Assembly: GCA_030522415.1 (NCBI GenBank) | Contig: CM060105.1 | Coordinates: 12,132,206-12,196,205 of the forward strand | Reading direction: 5' to 3' | Length of the DNA: 64,000 nt | DNA from: Channallabes apus | Taxonomy: Eukaryota > Chordata > Actinopteri > Siluriformes > Clariidae | Shown: in pieces, positions 21,131-29,780 of the stretch | Layout: each line of letters starts with the position of its first letter | Position numbering within the stretch: position 1 is the stretch's first letter | Position numbers and translations under genes: made by a program | Notes under the pieces: generated by a model | Seen by the model: the letters and a program-made list of their open reading frames with translations, nothing else | Database searches by the model: none | What the model was told of the DNA's origin: nothing

Positions 21131-24100
21131 ATGGCGGCCTCTTTGAAGGACGCCATCAGCTCCAATCAGGTAAAAGAAATAGAAGGAGAGCTGAAAGTAG
21201 ATTATAACGGCATTGAATTTAGGATTGACACAGGAGCTGATGTATCAGTGGTAAAAAACAAAGAGGCTGGAAATCTGGAAAAGAAAAATGTAATTAAGGT
21301 AACTGATTTTGCGGGTCACGTCAGGGAAAAGGATTTGTACCAGTTGGGTGAAATTGAAGTGATTTTGGGGGAAGAGAACCTTCTCGCCGGTGCTGATGGA
21401 AAAAAGATTATTGGCTGGATGAAAAAGGTTGACAAGCAAAAAGAAATAACTCGCATTTTGAGTGAAACTGTTCTCCCCCAGCGTGAGCTGAATAAAATCC
21501 TACAGGAAATTAGCCCTGGTACGGCCGATAGTAAAAATGACTGTGGCCTAGTCGATGCAAAATACACATATGAGATTAAAGGTGGCATTCACAAACCTCA
21601 AAGACAATATCCCATAAATGCACAGGCTAAACCTGAGATCAGAGAAACTATTAGGGAATTGGTTAAGAAAGGAGTGATCAGTGAGACTGATGGTGCTCCT
21701 ACCAACTCCCCAATTCAGGCTGTGCGTAAAAGTGACGGTTCATATCGCCTTGTTTCTAATTTTAAAGCTTTGAATAAAGTAAGTGTGCCAGATACAAGGT
21801 ATCTGATTAATGCGCCCGATCTCCTAAGTGAGGTGAAAGAGGGGTGCATTATTTCTAAAATTGACCTGGCAAATGGATTTTGGTCAATTCCTTTAAGTAA
21901 AGACAGTCAGCCCAGGACAGCTTTTACTTTTGAGGGAAAACAATATTCCTATTCTCGTCTTCCTATGGGATTTAAAAACTCTGGAAATGTTTTCCAAAGT
22001 ACGATTTTGGACATACTGGAAGGACTTCCGGTTCAAGTTTACATTGATGATATATTGATTGTTACTGATGATGTACAGGAGCATCTTGAGATTTTGGAAA
22101 AAACTCTCAAAAGACTAGTGAAGGCTGGATTGAAACCCTCCCTGAAAAAGATGGAATTGGGGAAGGAGGCTGTTGAATTTCTTGGTTTTAAATTCACAGG
22201 AAAATCGCGCGAGTTGTCTGAAACCATGCGCGAGCGGTTGGAGCGGCTCAAAGAGGAGCCGATTAAAACACTGAGGGATGTGCAGGTGCAGATGGGTACG
22301 TTGAATTATGCAAGAATCTTAACTCCCGATTTTGCTAAGTATTCTAAAGACATTTTTAACACGATCAAAGGTGGTAAATTAAACTGGACGCAGCGCGCAG
22401 AGTGCGCGCGGCAGAGTTTAATCGAGGCGTTGCTCACGAGCGGGCAGCTTGCGCGCCGTGATGCAGAGAAGCCTCTGTGTGTTAAAATTGAGAATGGCAG
22501 AGAAGAGATTGAGCTTAAACTGCTAAATGAGTCAGAGAACATGCCTGTGGGTTTTTTATCAGACTCTAAAGATAAAGTGCATCTCACTTTCTCCCCGCTG
22601 AGCGCGGGTGATATTCTCGCTTCGGTTGCTAAAAGGCTTATTGCATTGAAAAATCTTGCACGCGATCAGCCCATAATCATTGAAGTTGACGGCTCAAAAG
22701 AGAATGAGATAGGCCTGATCAATCGGTTAAAGAAAAATCTCGTGATGAACTTGCCTAGAGTCCATCAGTACAGATGGAATCAGTGGAAAATGATTTTGGA
22801 TGACATGCAGTTTCAATTTCGCGAGTCGCGAGTTCCTAAAAAACAGAAAGTCACTGTTATTCCGAAGGGATATGAGTATGTGGCTTACACTGATGGGTCT
22901 AAAACAAAAGACAGCACTGCGTGGGCATTTATTCTGAAAAAGCATGGTAAAATTGTAGCTCAAGAGCGCGGAGAAACTGTGGGCTCTGCACAGGAAGCAG
23001 AAGTGTTTGCTGTTGCGGAAGCGCTACAGAGAGCCAAGGCGCTCGGAGCGATGCGTTTGGTGCTCGTGTCTGACTCTGATTACGTAGTCAGAGGAATTTC
23101 TGAGTACCTCCCAGTGTGGCGAGTGAATGGTTTTCACAGCGCGAAGAATGCGCCGCTGCAGCAGAAAGAGAAGTGGGTAGAGATTAATGCTCTGTCACAA
23201 GAAATGGAAATCATTCCATTACATCAAGTCAGTCATACGAAACAAGTGACACCTGCTGCGCAGGGTAACATGGAAGTTGACAAATTAGCACGTAAAGTGT
23301 ATGCTGTGATTGACAAAGAAGGGAAGTTATTAAGAGAGCTGCACGATGCTCTCAGTCATTGTACCACAAAATATTTAGGTAAATACCTAAAAGCTCAAGG
23401 TTTGAACATACCTAACTACAAAGAGAAATACCATCGTATAAAAATGAATTGTGAGTCTTGCAGGCGTGCGATGACGTCACGTTACTTCGGGGAGGGGACC
23501 CTCCCACATGATTTTGAAGGACAAGAAATAAGCATTGATTTCGCTGGTCCTATTTTGCCAAGCACAGCGAGGAAAAATCAGTATTTCCTCTGTGCTATTG
23601 ATAACTGCACGAAAGTGACTATGATTTGGCCGTGTTCGAGAGCCACAGAGGATGTGGTTATTGGGTGTTTGAAAGAATGGTTTAGATATCATGGTAAACC
23701 GTTGTCAGTGCGTGCAGATGGTGCACATAACATTTCCGGAAAGAAAGTCAAAGATTTTCTAACTGCAGAGAATGTCAGGCTGGTCAAATCAGTGAAATAT
23801 CGGCCTCAATCTAATGCGTTCGCTGAGAGGCAAATAAGAAGCATTAAAGAGTGGTTTGCAAAAAACACAGATACTAAAAATGCATGGGATTTGAACATCA
23901 CTAAATGCCTGCATTTTATTAATCACAGGGTACGGCCGAAAAGCTGCGACCCTGCAGGCGAAGTTGAAGGTTATACAGGCCCGGCGGTAGGAGATACCGT
24001 GTACATACAACGAACCACCACGAAAGGTAGGTTCAAAGCGAAACTAGGTACTCGTGATATCGTTAAGTCTATCCTAGGTAAGGATACGGTTGAACTTGAA

Positions 24101-24154
24101 AATAACGGTATTAACTCATTAAGAGATTTAATATGGCGGAAGCAGTCACAGTGA
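21131..24154 (+). CDS. pol: Pol of foamy-like retrovirus (protease, RT, RNase H, integrase; 1007 aa)
   Basis: Protease motif FRIDTGADVSVV near residue 31. RT has SKIDLANGFWSIPL near 243 and YIDD at 304-307. RNase H has YTDGSK with Asp at 588. Integrase has an HHCC finger (HDALSH near 738, CESC near 774) and the D803, D863, E899 triad with 35 residues between the last two; a small SH3-like C-terminus ends it. All catalytic residues are present. It has its own ATG but shares the gag frame, separated only by the TAG at 21125-21127, so it could be made by readthrough or from an mRNA spliced near 21127. It overlaps the next ORF by 22 bases. Confidence 0.92.
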   Translation: MAASLKDAISSNQVKEIEGELKVDYNGIEFRIDTGADVSVVKNKEAGNLEKKNVIKVTDFAGHVREKDLYQLGEIEVILGEENLLAGADGKKIIGWMKKVDKQKEITRILSETVLPQRELNKILQEISPGTADSKNDCGLVDAKYTYEIKGGIHKPQRQYPINAQAKPEIRETIRELVKKGVISETDGAPTNSPIQAVRKSDGSYRLVSNFKALNKVSVPDTRYLINAPDLLSEVKEGCIISKIDLANGFWSIPLSKDSQPRTAFTFEGKQYSYSRLPMGFKNSGNVFQSTILDILEGLPVQVYIDDILIVTDDVQEHLEILEKTLKRLVKAGLKPSLKKMELGKEAVEFLGFKFTGKSRELSETMRERLERLKEEPIKTLRDVQVQMGTLNYARILTPDFAKYSKDIFNTIKGGKLNWTQRAECARQSLIEALLTSGQLARRDAEKPLCVKIENGREEIELKLLNESENMPVGFLSDSKDKVHLTFSPLSAGDILASVAKRLIALKNLARDQPIIIEVDGSKENEIGLINRLKKNLVMNLPRVHQYRWNQWKMILDDMQFQFRESRVPKKQKVTVIPKGYEYVAYTDGSKTKDSTAWAFILKKHGKIVAQERGETVGSAQEAEVFAVAEALQRAKALGAMRLVLVSDSDYVVRGISEYLPVWRVNGFHSAKNAPLQQKEKWVEINALSQEMEIIPLHQVSHTKQVTPAAQGNMEVDKLARKVYAVIDKEGKLLRELHDALSHCTTKYLGKYLKAQGLNIPNYKEKYHRIKMNCESCRRAMTSRYFGEGTLPHDFEGQEISIDFAGPILPSTARKNQYFLCAIDNCTKVTMIWPCSRATEDVVIGCLKEWFRYHGKPLSVRADGAHNISGKKVKDFLTAENVRLVKSVKYRPQSNAFAERQIRSIKEWFAKNTDTKNAWDLNITKCLHFINHRVRPKSCDPAGEVEGYTGPAVGDTVYIQRTTTKGRFKAKLGTRDIVKSILGKDTVELENNGINSLRDLIWRKQSQ

Positions 24155-25500
24155 AATGCGAATCAGGAAGTTCAGGGAGCAGGAGACTGCCCCCGGCGCA
24201 GAGATTAACAGCGATTATGTCTCAGAGAGGACTAGTAAGAGTTCAAAATGTAACGGGCAGTTTGGGTAAAGTTGCAGCGTTAAATTCTGAAGGACATAGG
24301 ACTGGAGGGAGTCTGATGACTCAACCTGATAGTTTAAGCACCCTGACCCTGTACAACCCTAAAGATTGTGTCATTTGTGATAGAGCATGCACTCAAGTGT
24401 TATGGTGGGGATTGGAGAGCCAGAGGCCTCCAAAGTCCCGTTTGTATGAGAGTAAGGTTTATAAGAAACCAGTGTGGCAAAACTGGCCGTTTTGTCCCGA
24501 TGCCTGTGCCATAGGTCAGGTGTCAGTGTGTGGGGAATGTCGGCTGAGACACCCCAAAGTGGTGATCATAGAAGAAGTGTTACAGGCAAAGTGTACATGC
24601 CTGAACGCCCTGGAGTGTGTCTCATGTAAAAGTACATATAGACTCATGGGCATAGCGTGTCAATGTTTATGGAATGGAAGAATCCTTGAGCCATGTCCGA
24701 GGTGCAGCGAGTTGACTGCAGAGGGGACGCTCACAGTAGTCAGCCGGAAGGAAGTCTGGCAGACTAGGAAAAGCACGGGGTGCGTGGGACTAAATCATGA
24801 CCCAGGTGTCACCCAGCGTGCAGGCATTGCAGCCGGTCTGGAGTGTGATCCAAGGGGGCTGATGCCGAGACAAGAAGCAGCGTTGCTAAGTGCCAGCTTA
24901 GGTGTTGGTCAGCCTTTGGCACAAGGCTTACCTGTTTTAGAGTCTGCAATTAATTTTGGTCCATGGAGAGAACAGGTGACCCACAGTGGGGTCATGGCTG
25001 TACACCGCGGGCTGGGGAGGCCTGAGGACCAGATCTCGGGTTGGTTGTTAGCTAGGAACAAGGACGTGGCAGGTGAGGACACTCCCACATGGCTGAAGCT
25101 TAGATGGTCCGACCTGTGCATCCTTGTAGCTGAATCCGAGGGCCCATGGGACACACACGTGTATGTTCCGATGGGCGAGAGAGAGACCAAAGTAGACAGG
25201 GCTGTCTATGAAACTGAACTGACGGTGGAGGCTGTCAGTCAGAGTATGGTTACCCACTCCAGAAAAGTGGATGTGGTCTTACTCAAATCCTCCCAAGAGG
25301 GGGAAAGTGGTGAGTTGAAAAAAGGATGGGAGTCTAGAGTACTTCCCGTCGAGGTGAGAGTCATGAAAAACCTGACTCAAAGCACGCTAGGAACTTTCAT
25401 AGCGATTGAAGGAGTGAGCTGTGAAATCAGAGCTATAAGTAGCCCCCACTATAAGGAGAAAAGGAAGTGGGGCAGAAAGATCAGTAAAGTATTATATTAA
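24133..25500 (+). CDS. Unassigned cysteine-rich ORF between pol and env (455 aa)
   Basis: It starts inside the end of pol in a different frame and is fully open. Residues 79-200 are cysteine-rich with paired motifs (CVICDRAC, CGEC, CTCLNALECVSC, CQC, CPRC), suggesting zinc binding. Residues 200-455 have no cysteine clusters, no signal peptide and no transmembrane segment, and end in a basic tail (KEKRKWGRKISKVLY). Known retroviruses usually place env or a small gene such as vif here, and foamy viruses run pol directly into env. I do not recognise this protein. It could be a regulator or a packaged cofactor, but nothing in the sequence decides. Being open over 1.3 kb without overlap on another coding frame argues that it is real. 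Confidence 0.75.
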   Translation: MAEAVTVKCESGSSGSRRLPPAQRLTAIMSQRGLVRVQNVTGSLGKVAALNSEGHRTGGSLMTQPDSLSTLTLYNPKDCVICDRACTQVLWWGLESQRPPKSRLYESKVYKKPVWQNWPFCPDACAIGQVSVCGECRLRHPKVVIIEEVLQAKCTCLNALECVSCKSTYRLMGIACQCLWNGRILEPCPRCSELTAEGTLTVVSRKEVWQTRKSTGCVGLNHDPGVTQRAGIAAGLECDPRGLMPRQEAALLSASLGVGQPLAQGLPVLESAINFGPWREQVTHSGVMAVHRGLGRPEDQISGWLLARNKDVAGEDTPTWLKLRWSDLCILVAESEGPWDTHVYVPMGERETKVDRAVYETELTVEAVSQSMVTHSRKVDVVLLKSSQEGESGELKKGWESRVLPVEVRVMKNLTQSTLGTFIAIEGVSCEIRAISSPHYKEKRKWGRKISKVLY

Positions 25501-25539
25501 AATGCTTTAAGGCCGAAAGGCCGAAATGTAGATGTGCGA

Positions 25540-25562
25540 CATGTTTTGCTTATATGTTGCAG
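25540..25562 (+). promoter_or_regulatory. Splice acceptor at env start
   Basis: A T-rich tract ending tatgttgcag places AG at 25561-25562, directly before the second env ATG (25563). A spliced env message would begin at that codon, bypassing the upstream in-frame ATG at 25554. Confidence 0.5.
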
Positions 25563-28001
25563 ATGCTCAAAAAGAAGTTGAGCAGGAGAATGGTTCGCAG
25601 AGGATCACTGGATCGAGAAAAACTCCTGGATGCTCTGGAATCCCGTCAAAAACAGAGAAGTATAGCACACAGAAAAATAAACACAATAATCATAATTGGA
25701 AGCTTAATCGCCTCCTTAACAGTAGTTATAATTCTACTTGGAGTAGGTCTTACAATTGAGACCGAAGCACAAGTATTTCACTGGTTTCCGTGTCAAACAC
25801 ACAGTGAGATACAGCGCATTGTATGCCCTGAGCGCCTCAAGCAGACAGGGGGGAATCGCAGTCTCTGGCAGAGTGAACTCGAGGTGTTACTTTCATTGCA
25901 ACACCACACTCTAGAAACTGTGAACATGAGTATATGGCGAGGCTGCTTTAACCACAGTGCAGGGCTGAAAGTTCAAAAGGAATCAGCAGTTTCCTTTATG
26001 AAACTGTTTAATATAACGGAGAATAATGTGACCATCAGCCGTGTTGTCAGAATAATTCCGGAGAATGAGACTCACATTAAAATCGTTAGACATAATTGGA
26101 ATGTTTCGGACCCCCGCAGTAGCGTGTTTGTAAATAACGTTTTTTACTGGATGGGTATTTATCTGGGTAAAACAGTAATTGAGCCAAGTAATTACTGTGG
26201 CCAGAAAATGAGAACAAAGACCAAGGTGTATGCAGAAGATGGTCCCAAATTAACTGATAAATTAGAAGACCCTCCAAAACCCTTGGCCCAACAGACACAT
26301 GACAAATCCCGGAAAACAGATTGGTGCACAAAGCGTTGTAGTCATACTAATCCTCTAGGTTACAATAACTCTAGAACCATTGTAATTTGGTCAGGGCTTA
26401 GCAAGCCCCACATCCTCTATGAGGATTTAGAGTGGACTACCTGTTTTCTAGGAAGTTTCTATTACCCTAAGTGTTCTAATCCAAATTGTACACTTTACTT
26501 TACTGGAGGCAAAGGGCAGATAAAAGAGAGCTTAGCCCATTGTGCACAGGCAAATTCTGAACATGTAGATAAATATTGGGTTTGTACAGTAGAAGCATCA
26601 CAGAGATGGAACCTCACAGACTTCGAGGTAAGTATGCACCACATCTCTAAAATAGTATCTCAGAATAAACTGTTTACACATATGAAATGTGCTAACAAGA
26701 AAAGGAAGGATCACAATGTGGCTACATGTGGTCTTACAGATCGAGAGAGAAATATCACTCAATGGTATAATGCATCCCAAGTGGGAATTCATCCTCATTT
26801 CTTAACAGGCCTAGGCCGGAGGGTAGAAAGGCCAGTCAATATTTATAATCCTCCGGGTTTACACGAGTCCGAGGCCCAGAATTGGACTATTCTAAAATAC
26901 ATAGCCACAGTGGCTGATCAAAACATGAGAATGCTATTGGCTTTGCATACTCTTCAATGGCCAGTAGTTACCACCATGAGTGATAATAATAAACGCATAA
27001 ATGACACCGTAGTATATCCTGTAGGGATGGTGTTTAACGGGTATAGATGGCAAAATTATCACCCCTGGAAACTCAGAGCGAGTTTAGCCCAAATATATCA
27101 CACTAGAAGAGGTGAGTATGCTAAGAATGATAGTGATAGATGTCCCTTTTGGTTCCCTACCATGCCTCAGTGTTCCTGGGGATGGAGAGAGCAAAAAGAG
27201 GCAGTAGATTCGGGAAATGCTATCCCGACACAGGGAATAGATACCCCTGTGCCTTTACACACCTGCTCAGTCGATTTAAACAAGTACGAGTGGGAAGCAT
27301 GGGTGGATTATGGTCTCAACATGTGCGGACTGCTGTATAGCAGCAGAGGAGCCGCCACTAGCCAACCTGGTCGACAAGTGTTATACCGATTGTTCCAAAG
27401 ACAATTAGTAAATTTATGTCAGACCTCCACCTTGATTAAATTTAGGACACCACCAGACCTAACTACTCAGGTCACCACGTTGATTGAACCCTCGTCCATA
27501 GGCGCAAATTGGGCATGGGTACATCACATGCATCTGGACATAGGCTACCCAGGTCAAACTAAATGGTCGGCCGGCTGGGCGACCGATTTAAGAAATGCAT
27601 TCGTGGGAGTGGGCGACGTATTTGTACAAGGTTTTGATACAGTCGCAAAAGTAGCAACAGATGGGTGGAACGTAGTGGGTAATAGTTTCCATCGAGCTTG
27701 GGAGTGGTGCAAATCCGCGGCCAATTGGATTGCTAAGTGGTGGTGGATATTTCTGATTGTAATCGCTTCAATTTTATTCCTTGCTATTGCCAGCAAGCTA
27801 GTACGCCTCTGTAAAGATTTGCAACTTTGCAGATGCATGAGCGTTGCTTGGAACGTGTTAACCTGCAAGGTTATTAGAAGAACTCAGCGGAAGTTCAAAA
27901 GGGCGAAAGAGCAGCATGAACTCAAGAGGCTGTTGAAAACCGCAGAGGGGCGAAAAAAGGTCAGAGGCAAACCACATGGGGGGCGTAACCGCAAGATGTA
28001 A
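25554..28001 (+). CDS. env: Env glycoprotein of foamy-like retrovirus (815 aa, or 812 from second ATG)
   Basis: The N-terminus is about 43 basic residues (LKKKLSRRMVRR...) followed by a hydrophobic helix (about 44-66, IIIIGSLIASLTVVIILLGV), a type-II leader like that of foamy Env rather than a classic signal peptide. The ectodomain has many cysteines and some 15 N-glycosylation sequons (for example NRS, NMS, NHS, NVT, NET, NCT, NLT, NWT). A second helix near 729-750 (IFLIVIASILFLAIASKLV), preceded by a Trp-rich stretch (WIAKWWW), anchors it. The tail of about 65 residues is strongly basic. No classic furin site RX(K/R)R is obvious; KKRK near residue 382 is only partial. It would mediate attachment and fusion. 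No stop or frameshift is seen. Confidence 0.82.
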   Translation: MLQMLKKKLSRRMVRRGSLDREKLLDALESRQKQRSIAHRKINTIIIIGSLIASLTVVIILLGVGLTIETEAQVFHWFPCQTHSEIQRIVCPERLKQTGGNRSLWQSELEVLLSLQHHTLETVNMSIWRGCFNHSAGLKVQKESAVSFMKLFNITENNVTISRVVRIIPENETHIKIVRHNWNVSDPRSSVFVNNVFYWMGIYLGKTVIEPSNYCGQKMRTKTKVYAEDGPKLTDKLEDPPKPLAQQTHDKSRKTDWCTKRCSHTNPLGYNNSRTIVIWSGLSKPHILYEDLEWTTCFLGSFYYPKCSNPNCTLYFTGGKGQIKESLAHCAQANSEHVDKYWVCTVEASQRWNLTDFEVSMHHISKIVSQNKLFTHMKCANKKRKDHNVATCGLTDRERNITQWYNASQVGIHPHFLTGLGRRVERPVNIYNPPGLHESEAQNWTILKYIATVADQNMRMLLALHTLQWPVVTTMSDNNKRINDTVVYPVGMVFNGYRWQNYHPWKLRASLAQIYHTRRGEYAKNDSDRCPFWFPTMPQCSWGWREQKEAVDSGNAIPTQGIDTPVPLHTCSVDLNKYEWEAWVDYGLNMCGLLYSSRGAATSQPGRQVLYRLFQRQLVNLCQTSTLIKFRTPPDLTTQVTTLIEPSSIGANWAWVHHMHLDIGYPGQTKWSAGWATDLRNAFVGVGDVFVQGFDTVAKVATDGWNVVGNSFHRAWEWCKSAANWIAKWWWIFLIVIASILFLAIASKLVRLCKDLQLCRCMSVAWNVLTCKVIRRTQRKFKRAKEQHELKRLLKTAEGRKKVRGKPHGGRNRKM

Positions 28002-28122
28002 AAATGTGGCCCTGAGCCTAGATAAAAGGCATGCTCCATAAGACATGTCTAGAGAGCGGAGACTGATTAAGGTAGAACTAACATTCTAATTGCATTGTAG
28101 CCAGGATCCCAAAGATTTAGAG

Positions 28123-28710
28123 ATGGCACTAAATCAAACATTCGACAGCGTCAATGCAAACGACACATCAAGTATTCCAGTTGATCCAGAGGCGGATGCC
28201 TTCGGAACCACTAAATGGGTGAGTGTCGGTCTCCAACTCACTGTATGGACTGTTTGGATAATTTTGAAATCATTAGAAAGAAATCCTGGCTACCAACTTT
28301 TTATACTAGCTACTTCCATCTCAGTGATTTGTTTGTGTGGAGAAGTTACTCCAACTATGATCGCGGCCAGTCTGGTGACTGGAAGTAAGGGATGGAACCA
28401 GCTAATTAAAGCAAGGGGAAACATTGCTATCATGATTCATATGGCTACATACACCGCCGGAATGTGGATAATGTATTATGTAATATGGTTGACTGTTTAT
28501 ATCAAGGTGATACTGATAGGGCACAGTCTGTGGGTTGTATTGTATTGCATTATTTGTAGTGGATGGCAGGCACAATCCTGGAAGCCAGTAAGGCAACTGT
28601 CTGTCACAGGATGTTTATTTGTAATGTGCAGATCCCTAGGAGAAATGTATGATGTTCAGAGTTGTAATTTTTTAGCCATTTTTAATGATGGATCAGACGA
28701 GTGTATCTAA
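28123..28710 (+). CDS. Accessory multi-pass membrane protein of the retrovirus (195 aa)
   Basis: The first ATG (MALNQTFDSVNANDTSS...) lies 23 bases after a T-rich acceptor ending attgtag (28100). The N-terminal 35 residues carry sequons NQT and NDT. Four or five hydrophobic stretches follow (VGLQLTVWTVWIIL; LFILATSISVICLCG; a long pair MWIMYYVIWLTVYIKVILIG and LWVVLYCIICSGW; VTGCLFVMC). No family is recognised. A polytopic accessory protein after env is unusual for a retrovirus; roles such as a viroporin or receptor modulator would be guesses. Confidence 0.65.
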   Translation: MALNQTFDSVNANDTSSIPVDPEADAFGTTKWVSVGLQLTVWTVWIILKSLERNPGYQLFILATSISVICLCGEVTPTMIAASLVTGSKGWNQLIKARGNIAIMIHMATYTAGMWIMYYVIWLTVYIKVILIGHSLWVVLYCIICSGWQAQSWKPVRQLSVTGCLFVMCRSLGEMYDVQSCNFLAIFNDGSDECI

Positions 28711-28714
28711 AATG

Positions 28715-29150
28715 AGCAAGAATATACGCCGCCTGAGAGATGAATGTTGTTAAAGGTTAGCGGGAAAAAAAAAAAAAAGAAACCAATGTTTGCTGTTAAG
28801 AAAAGCTTGCTTTACATGTATTGAATAGTTATAAGAAAAGTATATCTATGTACTGATAAGATATGTTAAAATTTACTTGGAAATGTTTTCTTTCTCTGTC
28901 ATGAGGATTAAGTCAAGGGAAAGCAGTGAAGCCCATGGTAGGTTGTTGGAGTGTAAATTACCATTCAGGTACCAAGCCAGAAGGCTAAAACTCTATTATC
29001 ATTGGCAAACCCTAGTAGGTCTGGGAGAAACTCCTAGAGGGGGAAATACCTCAGCGGGATGGAAAGGACGGTTGGATTCGAGCGTGTGCAGGAGGAAAGT
29101 CGGGTAAGAGGCAAAGATCCCACGTGAAACCGTGACTTTGTGCTCTGTCG
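28715..29150 (+). other. Non-coding stretch between retroviral accessory ORFs
   Basis: It holds a purine run (gggaaaaaaaaaaaaaagaaa, about 28762-28782) that could be a second polypurine tract, and AT-rich sequence where an internal promoter would sit in a foamy virus. Neither role is proven. Confidence 0.35.
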
Positions 29151-29153
29151 CAG

Positions 29154-29780
29154 GTAGCAGTAGTGGAGAGGAGCGGAAGGCTAACACCTATAAGGCTCCG
29201 CCGGCTAAAGAAACTGCTCCAGACCCGTGGTCCCAGCCGCTCTATAACCAGGTTGTTCTTTCATCCAGAGGCCGAGGGGAAATTGACATTGAAACCGGTA
29301 CCTGCTCAAATTGGAGTCCTTCAGAGGCGAGCACCAGCGCGAGGGAGAGACCTCGACTTGGGGGCTCCGGCCTATGAAGCTAAATTATATAGGGAGTATG
29401 ACCCTGAGACTAAACAGTCTCATGCCCGAATCTGGCTCTTTAATAAGGTAAAGAATTTACTCTTAGTCACTGAGAGAGTCCTAAGAGTTAACATGTGCTT
29501 CCCTGTGATTCCTCGAACTGAAGGGGTAAAAAAGATAAAACAGCAAGGGCATATGCCAAGAGGGGGTGTTGTGGAACCCATGAATGCTTTAAACTGTCAT
29601 ATGTCCCAGCTTACAATAGGAGATGTATTGCAGAACGTTAAAGGTGTTACAGAGGTCAGAGCTCAGCGCAAACTGGAGAGGAAACGCACGAGACGCCTCG
29701 ACAGACCCCGCGTGCAGTACGCGCACCCAGATAACAACACCTATACGACTGCGGTTACCAGAGAGATTCTGCATGGCTGA
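29154..29780 (+). CDS. Accessory ORF running into the 3' LTR (spliced exon)
   Basis: The frame opens right at a splice acceptor (ctctgtcgcag, AG at 29152-29153), with a stop just upstream (29133-29135) and no ATG at its head, so it is probably an exon joined to an upstream start. It reads ERSGRLTPIRLRRLKKLLQT, then PETKQSHARIWLFNKVKNLL, crosses the purine tract and continues 214 bases into the LTR with a basic stretch (RAQRKLERKRTRRLDRPR). Foamy bet/tas and lentiviral nef also extend into the 3' LTR. The basic patch would suit nuclear entry or nucleic-acid binding; function unassigned. Confidence 0.5.
   Translation, partial: VAVVERSGRLTPIRLRRLKKLLQTRGPSRSITRLFFHPEAEGKLTLKPVPAQIGVLQRRAPARGRDLDLGAPAYEAKLYREYDPETKQSHARIWLFNKVKNLLLVTERVLRVNMCFPVIPRTEGVKKIKQQGHMPRGGVVEPMNALNCHMSQLTIGDVLQNVKGVTEVRAQRKLERKRTRRLDRPRVQYAHPDNNTYTTAVTREILHG
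29558..29566 (+). promoter_or_regulatory. Retroviral polypurine tract
   Basis: AAGAGGGGG abuts the 3' LTR and would prime plus-strand synthesis. Confidence 0.8.
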
